DNA of 64,000 nt from Larus michahellis (taxonomy: Eukaryota; Chordata; Aves; Charadriiformes; Laridae), in assembly GCF_964199755.1 (NCBI RefSeq), contig NC_133904.1:2383501-2447500 (forward strand), given 5' to 3'. This document shows, one piece after another, positions 22,971 to 35,812 of the stretch. The notes beneath the pieces were generated by a model. That model made no database searches. It had not been told where the DNA came from and worked only from the letters and a program-made list of their open reading frames with translations. The first letter of the stretch is position 1, and every line of letters starts with the position of its first letter. Both the position numbers and the translations under genes were made by a program.

Positions 22971-23335
22971 GCATCCCAACCGCATCATCCTGGGAACCAC
23001 CGCATCCCAACCGCATCATCCTGGGAACCACTGCATCCCAACCGCATCATCCTGGGAACCACCGCATCCCAACCGCATCACCTTGGGAACAACCACATCC
23101 CAACCGCATCACCCTGGGAACCACTGCATCCCAACCGCATCACCCTGGGTACCACCGCATCCCAATTGCATCACTCTGGGTACCGCCGCATCCCAACCGC
23201 ATCACCCTGGGAACCACTGCATCCCAACCGCATCACCCTGGGTACCACCGCATCCCAACCGCATCACCCTGGGTACCACCGCATCCCAATTGCATCACTC
23301 TGGGTACCGCCACATCCCAGCGCACACCCTGTCAG
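22971..23335 (+). repeat. 31-bp minisatellite, about 11.7 copies
   Basis: Eleven full units of exactly 31 bp start at 22971, 23002, 23033 and so on to 23281, followed by a decaying partial unit from 23312. Each begins GCATCCCAACCGCATCA (ACATCCC in unit 5) and ends in TGGGAACCACC or TGGGTACCRCC. There are no length changes, only substitutions. Units 7 and 11 share the same variant (CCCAATTGCATCACTCTGG, ending GGGTACCGCC), and units 5-6-7 resemble units 8-9-11, showing that blocks of units were duplicated. Because 31 is not a multiple of 3 and the unit lacks stops, plus-strand frames stay open through the array. That is a by-product, not evidence of a gene. Confidence 0.97.
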
Positions 23336-23878
23336 CAAGCCCTGGCCCATGCCGCCCTCCCAAAAGCCCTGAGCTCCTTTGTCTGGCTTAACGAAGGACC
23401 ATCCCTGCAGATGCTGGGGGAGGAGGGAGGATTCCCCGAGCACTGGGCAGCAGATGCTGAGGAGCCATGCAGCCTGTTGTCTGTTTTCACTTTGTTCAAC
23501 AGCTGCCCTTTAGATCGTGCTACTTCGCGGGCTGCGGACAACAAGGCCATCGCAGGAAACGCAGCCAAACGTTTACCTACCCTGCTTTGATTTAAAACAG
23601 CTTGAGGAGGGCTGCAAGTCCATACGTCAACATTTAGCTAATCCAACCTTTCCTCCTGCCAGAGAGAGCAAGCACTGAAGAGTTAATGAAAAAAACTCCC
23701 CTGCCCTAAAGAAATCGTAGTTTGAATGTAGAGTCATGCAAACTCCGATCACCCTTGCTTAACACTTGCACAGAATTATTTTAACACTTGATTTTAACTT
23801 AAATAAACATGCTCAGTGCTACAGACAGGGAGGCGGGAGCTCCCTGCTGCTGGGCCACCAAAAACCAAGGCAGGAGGA
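23336..23878. other. single-copy noncoding sequence
   Basis: Mixed sequence becoming AT-richer from 23640. No gene or repeat recognised. Confidence 0.55.
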
Positions 23879-24235
23879 ACAGAATCACAGAATGGTTTGG
23901 GTTGAAAGAGACCTTTAAATGTCACCTAGTCCAACCCCCCCTGCACTGAGCAGAGACATCTTCAAGTAGATCAGGTTGCTCAGAGCCCCGTCCAACCTGA
24001 CCTTGAATGTTTCCAGAGGTGGGACATCAACCACCTCTCTGGGCAACCTGGGCCAGTGTCTCATCACCCTCAGCATAAAAAATTTCTTCCTTGCATCTAG
24101 TCTAACTCTCCCCTCTTTTAATTTAAAACCACTACCCTTTGTCCTATTGCAACAGGCCCTGCTAAAAAGTCTGTCCCTATCTTTCTTATAAGCCCCCTTT
24201 AAGTACTTTAAAGGTCGCAATAAGGTCTCCCCGGA
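23879..24235 (-). mobile_element. CR1 LINE fragment, older subfamily
   Basis: Starts with AGAATCACAGAATGGTTTGG and GGTTGAAAGAGACCTTT, then the CR1 body in antisense. On the minus strand the frame carries LKYLKGAYKKDRDRLF, GSGFKLKEGRVRLDARKKFF, LPREVVD and FKVRLDGALSNL, the C-terminal end of CR1 ORF2. The frame is still open over about 300 bp, but the copy is truncated at about 24235 within the GGTCTCCCCGG segment. Its substitutions (AAAGAGACC, CATCTAGTCT) set it apart from the 16.9/56.1-kb type. Confidence 0.95.
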
Positions 24236-24333
24236 CAGGAGAGGTCAGAGGCATCTGCATTCACGGCGGCGAGACACCACCCTGAACCCAATAACGTTGC
24301 CGTGGCTCCGCTCTGTGACAACTCAAGCTTTTC

Positions 24334-24356
24334 TTTTTTTTTTTTTTTTTTTTTTT
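24334..24356. repeat. T23 homopolymer
   Basis: An uninterrupted run of 23 T, about 100 bp right of a CR1 fragment. Bird CR1 elements do not end in poly-A, so the run is not its tail. A genuine length is uncertain because sequencing slips on such runs. Confidence 0.9.
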
Positions 24357-25547
24357 AAGCTAACAACGAAAAGAAAAAGGCTGTCTAGCCCAGAGTCCTG
24401 CTGCACCACTGAAAGGATGCAGCTAATTCAGAGCCACGCTGGAGACATCTGCCAGACGAGACGTTCCCCGGTGGCTTCTGTGTCCAGGATGGTCCCAGCC
24501 CTGGTGACCTGCTGAGAAGTGCTGCCCTGCCGCCCCGGCCAGCAGTTTGGAGGGGGTCTTTTTGGGGAGAGGGGAGAAGGAAGGACTCATCTCACTGACC
24601 CAGGGCTGGGATGCTGGGAGGGCAGGTCTCGCCTCCCATCTGGGCTGGAGGCTCAGAGTGGAGCCAGTCGGTCTGACGACCACTCGCCCTTCCTTGCCTA
24701 TAAACGCTGAGAACATCAGATAAACCGGGGAGGTCGGGGTCAGCCGCTGCCACCGCTTTATCCCAGCCACGGAGCAGCTCCGCTTGTGTCCGGGTACTGT
24801 GGATGCCGCAGCCTCTGCCTTTTTACACTCAATATTATTTTAAAAATACCTCCTTTATCAGCTCTTCTCACAACAGACCGAGGGAAAACGCTACAGATTA
24901 GCAAGCACCAACCCAGGAGATTTCCACATTTTTCCTGACTCTGCACAACGGCAGAAATCCTGCCTCCCGTCTCCCAGCCCTGCTCTTTGCAAACAATAAG
25001 TTGCTCATAAAATTTAAGGTCAGGGCCCTTGGCTCATCTCATCTTCCCTGCTTCATATTGCAGAATTACATTGCTTTATAACATCCTCCCTGCTCTATCG
25101 TGCAGAAGATGACTGAGCTCTGCTGAGCTCAATAACTGTTTGATTTAAGCATCTTTTCCAGATAGCACATATATTTTTGCTGCTGTTGCTTTGCTGGCAA
25201 TTCCTCCACGAGCCGTGGCCTAAAGCCAGGGGCTGCAGAGGGACTTTTCCAGGGTGCAGATTAAATTGTGAAGCTGTTTGCCGCAGATGCTGCAGATTTC
25301 ACACGTCCTTGCTGCGTGCAAGGAAGAATATTTGTTGTTTATTTTTATTTTTTTTAAATCTGGTGCTAGTTTTCAAACCCTTCAATGCCCGGGATGGGCT
25401 TTTTGGGGAGCACCCTGGGCTGGCCGTCATGGCTAGTGAGTGGCAATGTGCTTGCCCTGGGCTATGCCCAGCATATGGGAGCCACAGCTTTAAACTTTCC
25501 ATGGGGCTGGGCGGCTGTTTGACCCAGCCTGTTGCTTTTGCAAAGTT

Positions 25548-25581
25548 AAAAAAAAAACAACAACAAAACAACCAAAAAAAA
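25548..25581. repeat. A-rich tract with C interruptions
   Basis: A runs broken by single C bases (AAC/AAAC-like units). The same style of tract recurs at 29212-29256 and 32664-32694 and, as TTTG units, at 43694-43725. Confidence 0.85.
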
Positions 25582-28060
25582 CCCCACGAAAAACCCCTCA
25601 GCAGAATGGAAGCGAATGTCCAAACCTCAAAATTTTTGACAAAACCCCAAAATTTGTATTCTGCAGCCGGTTGTGCTGCAGCATTGCTCCCCCTCCAACC
25701 AGCTCCAATGCCAAGTTGCTGCTAGCCCAAAGCTGCAGTGAGGGAGCCAGAAACAGCCCCCCCCAGGTACCGCCCCACTCCTCCTCCCAGCCTTTAGAAA
25801 AGGGGTTTAGACCCATTTCCCTCAACAGCTTTTTATTCTGAGTTCAGTTTTCCTGCGGCGCACACTGAAGCGGCATCGGTGCGGGGTTCGCTGCCGTGAA
25901 CCGGTCCATCACCCCGCTGCGGGGACCGGCCATCCCCGGCTGGGCGGCTGCGATGCTCCTGGTCCTCCGTCCTTCTCCTGCAGAGGGACCGGGACCGAAA
26001 CGCCAACAACAGCTGGGGTTGCGCATGCTATCGGGTGTTGCAGTTGGAAACGGACAGTCAGACCCTCCCACAGTTTCCACAAGGCAAACTATTGACAAGA
26101 GAGCAAGAGCTTCAGGGAACAGCCATTCAGCCTCTGGGTTCAGAGTCAGTCCAGCACCCATAGGTAGCACTTTAATGTTTTTCCCCTGAAAACAGGTAGA
26201 ATGACAAGTTTTTCACTTTCTAAGTGGCAGCCGCTTTCTCCTGTGACCTTTTCCAAGAGTCGCTTGGTGAAAAATGACCCTCACATGATCTGCAAAGCTC
26301 CCAAAAGAGCAGGTGATAGGCAACAAGCAGAGGACGAACCCAGGGCAACAAGCTGCGGGGCTGTGGCTCGTGCCCACCCCAGCACCCAGCTGGTCAATCC
26401 ATCTGCCACCGTTCACTCAGGGCTGCCCCGGGGAGGTGGATCAGAGCCGAGCTCTTGGGAGCCAGGCAGTCCCCCACGGGCCTCAGGCACCCTCGCGAGC
26501 ATCGCTTCCCTCCCAAAGAGCCCAGGTAAGACCCAACTCTGAAATACTTATGGTACGTAAAAGCAAAAGGGCATGTTTGCAAGCAGAAAAGTCAGGACTG
26601 CTGTAATAAAGAGCGATAGAAAGAGATGGGTTAGAGATAATTTTAGCGTGGCTGGGGAAACAGGCAGGCCCTGCAGCACCGAAGCACAGCGATACCCCGT
26701 CCGGCAGGAGCAGAAAACCTCCATGTCACCCCGAATCCCACAGGCAGCCCACGTCCGGGGACCCCAGCCTCAGGAGCCAGCCTTTCTCCTCTAAGCAACG
26801 CAGCATGGACTCATTGCTCATCAGCTGTCTGTCTGATGCTCTTCATGCATTTAAACGCCTTTGTTTGCACCATTTTCCCCGAGATAAGTAAGAGCAGAGC
26901 TGCGCGGGCTCCTCATGGGCTCCGCAGCCGGCAGGAGGCCAACTCACTTTTGTTTCCAGGACCTCATGTGCACCAGCTGCCTGCACGCATATTTACTTCT
27001 TTAAAAAGCACTTTGCCCCTGTAACTTGGCACAAAATCTGATTTCCACAGTATTTTTCCTCCTTTAAATAAACAGAGCGTAATGTGCGATAATTACGTTC
27101 TGTGGCTGGAAACTTAAAACGACCGAATACAGACTTTGGGGTATTTGTCTGTCACGTCAGCAGCAGAACGGCTTAAAATCTCACAAGCATCAGCCGACAT
27201 GCTGTACCCCAGGAGAGGGGTGGCCCTTTTTTTTTTTTCCTAAAAGGGATGATTCCTAAAGGAGCCGTAGCTTGGTTGCTTTGTATGGTTGCAACGTGCC
27301 CCCCACGGCTGCCGTTTCCATGCCATGGCAAGACAAGGCCGAACACCCTCTTCAGGCATTTTTGGTGTGAACCACCTTTGCAGCAAGGTGCGATTTGCAT
27401 TTATGATGAAATCTCATTAAAAAAAAAAATAAATCCACTTTGTACTGAAACTATCCCCCTGCCCATCACTTCAGGCGCAGCGGACGAAGACAGGGCTCCT
27501 CCCTGGTGCAGCACCAGCGGGGGAGCAGGCATCGCTTTTGGCCTGGGATGGAGGATGCCGAGGCCATATCCTTTGCTCCAGCCGCTTGCTGGAAGCAGAT
27601 GGCAGCGTATTTCGCATTTCCCTTCAAGTCAAGCGTGAAGGAGAGCGCGTACTTCACTAACAAGAGATCAGCTACTATTTATTTTACACGGGTGACTTCA
27701 TTGTAGAAATAGTACCAAAGAGAGGTTTAAAAGCTATTCCTCAACAAACTCCTTTCTAAACAGCATTTGGGAAAAGAGCAGAGCTCAGAAAATAAAAGAG
27801 AAAAAAAATTTAGGTGTGTGTTGTCATTTTACAAATTTTAAGACTTTTTTTTTTTTGTATATTAGAATAGGAAGTGTAAAAGTTTTTATCACTTTTTTAA
27901 ACATTATATCTCAATTGTGGACCCTTGAGCAGCAGTTTGGTTTCTGTTTCTTTTGTTTATCACCAAATGCTGAGACGTTTTTTCAAGCAGTTGCCCCACG
28001 GTAAGGGCATTTTAAGAAACCAGCCCCCAGCTCTGCAGGCGCAGAGACGCTCTCACCCAC

Positions 28061-31000
28061 GGGTCACCCCATAGCGCACGTTATTAATTTTAGTGCTTCC
28101 TCAGAGCGCAACAGGATGGGCCTGGTGGAGGATGCTGATGGATGAAGCTGTGGGCAGGAGGGAAATACCTGCTGACGACGCCTGGACGTTGGCCAGAAAA
28201 CCGCGAATGGAGTGAGGACTAACAATGTCAGGAAGTTGTTGATAACTGACTCGATGCTCACTAACGACATTCGCTTCCTTTATTTCCCACCTTTCGCTAC
28301 CCCCGGGGCCCCGCGCCTCTGCCGCGCGACGCTCATTCCTGTGCACTAACAGCACAACGGCGAAACCTTGGCATCTGCCTGGCTCTCGCCGCTAGAAAAC
28401 AGCCCATGAGAGCGGGAGGTGAGAGCTGTTGTGCTAACAGCATGAGAAAGTTTCCATCGGAGAGAACGGGCTCTTTGAAAAAAGGAATATATTCTTTAAA
28501 ATAGACAAAGGTGCTTATAGGCTTGATTCTGTTTTCGCAGTGAAGGGATACCCCCTTCTGTCTCCAAGGGATAGACCTTATCAGCTCCTGCCATGGCGTA
28601 AATAGCTGTTATTTCACTGGTTGGTAGATTAAAGCCTCCCTCCTAAAGGCCACCACTAGAGTCCCCGTAACACGGGTAACGTTACTGCAGGACAGGGAAC
28701 GCCAGGGAGACACAGAGATCGCTGCCACAGGGTCAGTGACTTGCAAAGGTGCTTGCAAAGGTTTTAAACCCTTTCCACCATTCAAACCATGGCACTGTCT
28801 GGGTCTGACCCACAGATAAATCCTATTTGTCATTCCAGGGGACTTGGAGGAGTACAGGCGACCTCGCAAACGGGCTGAACGTTCACTGAGAGCAGAAGTC
28901 TGTCAAAGACAGTGGTAGAAGCCATAAGAGAACCCAAAGAAGTACTACCTTAGGTATCATTTCCCTCCGATTTGGCTCATACTTACACGCTACAGGATAT
29001 ACTGTTATGATATCAGGCCAGTGCAAAAAGCAACTCAAAACCTGCTTTTAACACTAAAAAACAACGATTGAATTTTAAATTAAGTTGGAGCAGGCAAAGA
29101 GCACTGGTTCGTCCTGCCCAAGGCTTATGACGACTACCGATTCATCGGGTGCTAGCATCAGTTCAGAAACAAGAAAACCCACTTGTTAGCATTTAAATGA
29201 AAATTTCTGAGAAAAAAACGAATTAAAAAAAACAAACAAAAACAAACCACAAACCAAGGATCTCCCTAGATTTCAGGACCTTTAGCAAAATCAAACTGGA
29301 AGGAGGGTGAAAGCAGATATGTGTGAACAAGGGCAGACAAGAGAGTTATCAACAGCTCCATAGCGCATTTACTCACCCCTTATTTCTAGAGGTGCCTTGC
29401 ATGCTTGGAGCAAACCTGATAAATCTCTGCCAGTAACTGCTGGAAAGTTTCTTCAAGGAAACCCTCCTATATGATCCTCAGTCATCCAGCAAAATTTGGC
29501 AGCTTCACTTCACGAGGTGAAAGGCAAAAGTGGGGTTTAAATGAAGACATCCTTGGCTGGACTCTTCTCTATTTTAATTGAGAGACTGCAGCCCCCCATC
29601 CACAGCTCCCCACCACAGGGAGGTATAAAATCCTGTTTTTGTAATGATGCAGACTACAGCTGCCATCACCACCGAAAAGGCCTGAAGAGGAAACAGGTGA
29701 AATAAAACTCGCAATGGTGTTTTGCTTTCTCATCTGCCACATTGCTGCCCCTGGACCACTGTGGAGGACTCTGCTCCTGGAGGACCCAGAGCTTCAAAAA
29801 CAGCATTGGAAGTAATACGATTATTGCAGGCTTTATACATCCAAAGACTTCTGAGATCTTTCTGACTGTTGGAAGACTTGGAACTGGCTTTTGCGTATTT
29901 TGGATGACCTATTTATCCCAGAATTGGCAAGGCTGGGGAGCCGTTTTCCTCACCAGGCAGGTCTTGGTCATGGGCCGTTGGTCGGAAGGAAGGAAGGAGG
30001 TGGAAACTTTGCGTAAATAACAGCCCTCGCCCCTTCCAACTCCCTGCCTCATTGATCGTGCCCGTTCCTTGGCAGGGAGGAGGTGGGGCACGGGGGTTTG
30101 GTTTTGTTTTGAAAAAAAGTAAATCCCTTTTTCAAATGAATTACATCGCCAGAGCCTCAGATCTCTCGCCAGAGGCATGTTCTCACTGTCAGTAACAGAC
30201 TTTAAAAATAAATATGCCCCGTGTCTGCCAGTAACGGGTCTTCTCTAATTAACCAAGCATCCTGGACTGCCTTTGCTGAACAATTTTGGGTTTCTGGTGC
30301 TGGGCAGTGGCTGCCTTTAGGGACTGCTCTCCATTACACAGGGCCTGGATGAACTCTGACGGGTCCCTCCCGGATTCAGCTCCTCCGAGCTGCCCCCGTT
30401 TCCACAGAAGAGGGGCAGTGGCGGGGCAAGGAGCTGCATTAATGTGTTAATGGGGTGGCAATGAGGCAAAAAGGACACGCCATCAAGGCCTGCACTCAAT
30501 CACAGCCAGCACCATGAGTCCCAGTAGGTATATGGCACGATATGGTGAGCACACGCAACATCTCAAGGTGTTTTCTGTACACACATATGCTGTAGGGTAT
30601 CACGTGTACTGTATTATTCTTGTAGTGGACCCTGAAGATTAATTAGTAGGAGCAATTTGGCTTCCAAGAACTCTCCGCACCAGGCATTTACTAGCCCAGA
30701 TGGATTTGCTAAGGAGCACACGTGCACTGAGGAAAGGTGGCCACGCTGGATCACACCCAACCCATACACCTCGCACCCCACCTCCTGCAGCAGTCCTGAC
30801 AGGAAAACACCAGGAATAACCCCCAAAAGAAACCAGGCAGGCTCCTCGACTTCCCGGTGAGCAGGCTAGGGACTACACTGCGCCAAACCAGCCCCATCCC
30901 TTCCTTGCATCCCCCATCGCTTCTCCCGCCTAGGAACAGCAGGAGAGGCCCGTGACATTGCCCCACCGCATCAGCTTCTGATGCTGCTCTGTAACATCCC

Positions 31001-32540
31001 ACCCAGCCCTTGTCACCTGCTTTTGCCCAATTGCCTGAGTTTTGACACGATCAGTGAAACTCTGGGGCGAAATCTCCCATACCAACTTTTTACTTTGACT
31101 CTTTTCTTCAGCTTTGCTCCAAGTCCTTTCTCCATCTCTGCACAGCAGAATCCTGGCATCCTGGAAGCACTTTTCCTCCAAGAGGGGCACCACTTGAAGG
31201 AACAAGTGCGCCTAAATGGGTCCAGCCTCTACTTTATTGCCTGGGACAAGCACAACACCAGCATTCGGATGAGATCTGGTCTTTACCCTCTCTGTTCCCA
31301 GACCCACTCTTGCTCCAGCAGCCAGAACCCCACTGCATCCACACAAGGCTCCAGGAATATTGCTAAACTGCAATTGGATTTTTTCTAAGTTTTGGTCCTT
31401 TAGTTGTACCTGCCTTTTTCTTCTCTAAGCTACACAATGTACATTGAGAAGAAAACTCAGGTTAGTGCTACCTGTGACCTGACCCAGAGGTGAGGGTGGT
31501 CCTTTATGAAAAGTCTGTGCTGGTTGTGTGCTGTGCACTGAGCACTGCTCTGCATCTTCCTCTTGACATGGGACGCAAATACTATTAAACACATCCACTT
31601 AACTCACATTACTAAATTCTCCATGCTTAAACTACTTGAAAATAGTCAAAGGCATGCCACATGACTCTGTCTTCAAGTGTTATCACATTTGTTTTTACCT
31701 CCACCCTGGCCATTGCCCAGTTCTTTACTCTCTCCAGGCAATCCTGGGAACTTCAGCTCCAGAATAAGCTATTGGTTTGTGGTTTTGCACCCTTCAGACA
31801 TCAAAACCTGTTTACAGGGTTTAAGGAATTGGTGGAGGACAGACCCCCCTGCAGCCACACGATGCTGTGACCACAACCTGCCATAGTTGCCATCCCCAGC
31901 TGCATCCCCCAGTTTGATCCAACCCCACTCTTGCTATTTTTATATCCTTACTTAACATGTTGTCTTTTTCTCACTAGTTACACTTGAGGCCTTCGAGGCC
32001 ACGATTTATAAAAAGATGCTGCATTTTCCTCGGTGAGGAGAAGTGCAGCTTCCTCAGCTGATGAGTTTTCCCCTGCAGACGGAGCACTGGAGGGGGACGG
32101 ACCCCACCAGCACGGTGTCTGGAGTGCACGTGAGAAGCCAGCAAGAGCAAGCAGAGACGACCAAGCTCCCGTTGCTCCAGCGCCCAGAATAGAGTGAAAT
32201 TATAATCCCAGAGATAATAAAGAGGCTTTATTCTAGCCGTCAGTCAATCTGCCTCCACTCCTCGCCTGCCCTCCGGAGAATACTTTTAAAGCCCACAGAC
32301 TTGTAGGTGATGATGTTTTATTACGTCTCAAAAAGAAAGAGGGGAAAAGAAAAAACCATGCAGAGGAATGCAGTTTCATTTGCAGTTTCCTGAAACCTGA
32401 GCAGAAAGTTTATAAAAACTTTGGGTCATGTTTGGAGTTAGGAAACAGAATGAGAAATCACTCTTCTTTTCCTCTTTCTGTTTGCTGAGCAGCACCACCA
32501 ATCCCACAACCTTCCCACCACTGCTTCCCCCCACCCCCCG
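28061..32540. other. single-copy noncoding sequence
   Basis: No gene recognised. A CpG-dense 60-bp patch lies at 28280-28335. An A-rich tract with AAAC units occupies 29212-29256. The stretch 28960-29260 is AT-rich. No transposon ends are visible, and frames at 30981-31388 and elsewhere match nothing known. Confidence 0.5.
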
Positions 32541-35480
32541 GCTTTTTTTTTTTTTTTTTCCCCATCAGCATCGCAGTTCCAAGCCTTGCTCTGTTGGCTT
32601 GGACATAAATCAGAAAGCGAGGGTCTGAACAAGATCCTTCTTGTAGTTCACACACCCTCGTATAAAAAAAAAAAACACAAACAAAAAAACCAAAGGATTA
32701 AGAAAGATATTTGATCCCCACTTCCTAAGTCTGAATTCTCTGAAAACTGCTGTTACTTCAGGTCAAAAGAAAAGCAGGAAAACCCCAACCTCTACCAAAA
32801 CAACAACAAAGATGTTTTCCCCAAAAAAGTAGGAGTTGACATTGGAAACGAGGAGAGGAGCCAGTCTGAGCCATCCTGCAACATTTTCCTCACCCGTGAC
32901 CCTCAAAGGGACTGTTGCAAAACTGCTTTGGGCAAAACCATGTCCAGGAGAGCCTGTCCTGGAGCCCCTTCACCCGGGCTGGTTTGCACCAGGCCACACC
33001 AGGGAGAAGAACAAGGGGGAAGGGACACAGCTGATGACATTTGGGCACCTGCACATGGAACATGACCAACCCTGGGCACAGAGGGCCCAGCTGCAAAGTG
33101 GGGCTTGGGAGGCTTCCCAGAAGCAGGGATTAGCAAAGGCTGCTCATCATGAACAGCCGAGGGGAGGACCAGGTCCTGAGCACCCCGTCCCTTTGTGGAG
33201 GTATCTGAGCTCACACTGGGCATCACCCAGCCCAGCCATCCCACTCCGTTTTTACTCCCAAAATAATTCTCCCAGATGTGCTCTGCAGCCTCGAGCCTCC
33301 AGCTACCTCAGGGCAGATGCACAACAGCCGTGAGACACCATCTGCGTCTCTGAGCGTTTCCCCTACATCCATCCAACAACCCATCAGCACATAATGCACC
33401 ATTCCCATGGCTACATATACCATAAAGCAAAGATGCAGAGTCCAACAGGCCTGTCCCCTCATCGCATCTCACAGCCGCTGGTAGCACTACGCTGCCAAGC
33501 ATGAAAAAGAGCATAGAAGGCCATATGGCCTCTTCTTCCATCGCTTCTTCCACCCGTGCCTGGCAGCAGCAGAGAGAAGAAAGCAGGCTGGAAAACAGGG
33601 CGGGATATTGCACAAGGAAGCTGAAATAAGTTTACAAAAGCCGCTTTATTCTAGTATTTCCCAATTTTAAGACCTGAACTTTGCATCCTTCACATTCTTT
33701 TTAACATGGGTTTTTTTTGAGCGTGGTTTGAAAGCAGAGGCTGTGGTGGTGAGATGGGAACCGGACCAGAGAGGCTGTGTCCCAGCGCTGGGGTGGCCAT
33801 GCAATGGACGTGTGATATTTTGTTTTGGGGAGGAATGTGACACTTTTCCTTCAGGCCAGGAGCACTTCATTCTGGAGAGTGATCTGGCCAAGGAGGAGAC
33901 AGAGCTACTCAGGACAATTATTTTACTATTTTTTGTTGTTAGTAAGCCTTAAAGGCCAGATCGCCAGCAGCTGGGAACCCGCGGAGATGCACCAACTCCA
34001 GCACTGGCTCTACCTGCCACAGCTCAAGTCCAACAGTCCGTCATTTAGATAACAAATCAAGCTCAAAGATTTCAGTTAAGTGCCAAGAGTAGGAAATGTT
34101 AGCTTTTAAGCACCTTGGATTTCCACACCAGCAAGCTGCTGCCAGCATTGGGACAAGCTGCTACCCCCCTGGACACAGCCAGTTCACCTGCGCTCATGGT
34201 GGATCAATCCAGCCCAGAGCCAATGCCAACATGGTCTGAGAAGTTAGGGGGGAGGGTGGATTTTAGGGTCCCTGGTCCCCTGGCACTCCTGAAACCCTGA
34301 TCTCTGGTGCTGCACGACTCCAGCCAGGGCCACATGAAATCCCAGCCAGCCTATTCCAGCAGGCGGATGGAGGGTCCAGGTGCCTTTGGGTTTTGCCCCA
34401 TTTTGCCACGTATTCATGACCGCTTTACACAGAGAGAGCTAACAGAGACTTTAAGAACTCCTGCAGCCACTTGCTCCAGAGCTCATCCTTGTGGTTCCAA
34501 AAAAAAAAAAAAAAAGCTGAAAATAATCAAGAAACACCCTGGGAAGGCTGTGCTTGGAGAGCTCTGTGCCGCAACTGTTCAATCCAAGGAACTTAATGAT
34601 CCTTACAAGAAAAAGGTATTTTCACCTCCTTTCCCTGCAGGAAGGCGCATCAGCCTGGCCACAGAGCCCACTCCTTGGCATGAGCCCCACCAGCCTGGGC
34701 TCATTGTTGCTTTCCAGCTTTCTCAGGTTACATCCAACTTCTTCCCACTTTACCACCCGGCCAGAAGAAGTGCCCAGCATTGCACTCAGGTTTCTGAAGG
34801 CATCAGTGGTTTTCTTCCTAATAAGCCATGCCAAGCTCAGCTGGAGAGCTTTCGGACACTGGAGAAGCAGAGATGCGAAGGCAGAACTAAGCCAAGCTGG
34901 CTAATTACAAGACAACCTCCCTCAAAGCGAAGCTAGATCAAGTCACGCCACACCTCCAGCAGCCACCCGTGCCAGGCCATGCCCATACAAACAGCCACAG
35001 CAGCTACCTCAGAAGAGTCAGGAAGCACCAAGACGATCTCGTGCCCAATCACCCAAGAGCAAGAGACCTCAACAACATCTGCAGTTTTTTTGCGCCTTGT
35101 GACCTGAAACACCATGAAAGCAGCTTGGAGCTGCTCACGGACAGCCCCTCTTCCGCAGGGAGTGAAAGTCTCATCTGGTTTCAAGTAGGATTAGCCAAAA
35201 GCAGACATTCATGCAAGAAAAGCGACAGCCATTGAAGTCCACTGTTGTTTTTTTTTTTTTACTATCACCCCAAATCTCCAACCCACCAATGTAATGAACG
35301 GCAGAGAAAGAAAACATTTCCATCTACTCTCCCCAAAGGATGTATTACCCATTTGCCCCCGTGTTAACTCCTAGGGATTGTCCAAGTATTTTACCATGTA
35401 GGGGTGGAAATGAACTCAACCAGGCACACCGCGTGCCTTGGATTGCTGCTTTTAGATGGACCACAGCTGTCTCTAGGAAA
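32541..35480. other. single-copy noncoding sequence with homopolymers
   Basis: No gene recognised. Contains a T17 run at 32543-32559, an A-rich tract at 32664-32694, an A17 run at 34499-34515 and a T13 run at 35248-35260. The frames at 32836-33333 and 34307-34936 are long for the window but carry no known domain. The second runs through the A17 tract, giving a lysine string. Confidence 0.5.
34499..34515. repeat. A17 homopolymer
   Basis: Seventeen consecutive A bases. No retroposon body or target-site duplication recognised around it. Confidence 0.9.
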
Positions 35481-35812
35481 CTAAGCAAAAAACAGCATCT
35501 TAAGCGAGAAGTGTTTCTGACACTACAATATATTTCGCTTTTAATTCGTTTTTCGTCTCAGATTATCAGTTGCCAAAAGTTTTGCCGTCTGAACAGGTCC
35601 AACCAGCTTTCACTGCATACCTTTACTGAAACCAGCTCTAAATGCTAATGGTAATTATGCGTTGAGGGCAGAGGAGACCATTAAAATAAATTACCTGGAT
35701 TCTGAAGCCTATAAACTGTCCTCCTCTGCAATTAAAGTAATTTCATATTTCTGTTCACTTTGTCACCTTGTCTATCTTTCCCCAAATTGTAAATTAAACC
35801 CAGGAACATATA
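35481..35812. other. AT-rich block, candidate conserved noncoding element
   Basis: An AT-rich, CpG-poor block with several homeodomain-type cores, for example TAATGGTAATTATG at 35646-35659 and AATTAAAGTAATT near 35730. Flanks are GC-richer and repeat-free. Of the AT-rich blocks here this is among the most enhancer-like by eye. Inference only. Confidence 0.32.

Larger units (their letters stand above)
24236..28060. other. single-copy noncoding sequence with homopolymer tracts
   Basis: No gene recognised. It contains a T23 run at 24334-24356, an A-rich AAC-interrupted tract at 25548-25581, a T12 run at 27227-27238 and an A-rich run near 27418-27431. A CpG-richer patch lies at 25850-25960. The interval 27780-27960 is AT-rich. 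Long overlapping frames (such as 25177-25725) span the A-rich tract and look spurious. Confidence 0.5.

Noticed and set aside
22971..23335. CRISPR-like array
   Set aside because: Units abut directly with no unique spacers and the DNA is avian. It is a minisatellite.
22713..23372. 219-codon frame with a 31-residue repeat
   Set aside because: The protein repeat is produced by the 31-bp minisatellite, which is open in more than one frame. Not evidence of a repeat protein gene.
25177..25725. 182-codon plus-strand frame
   Set aside because: Spans the A-rich tract at 25548-25581, giving a Lys/Gln/Asn run. No conserved motif.
32836..33333. 165-codon plus-strand frame
   Set aside because: Overlapped by a minus-strand frame of over 110 codons. 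No family resemblance.
34307..34936. 209-codon plus-strand open frame
   Set aside because: It runs through the A17 homopolymer (a lysine string), overlaps other frames on both strands, shows no known domain and has no exon structure.
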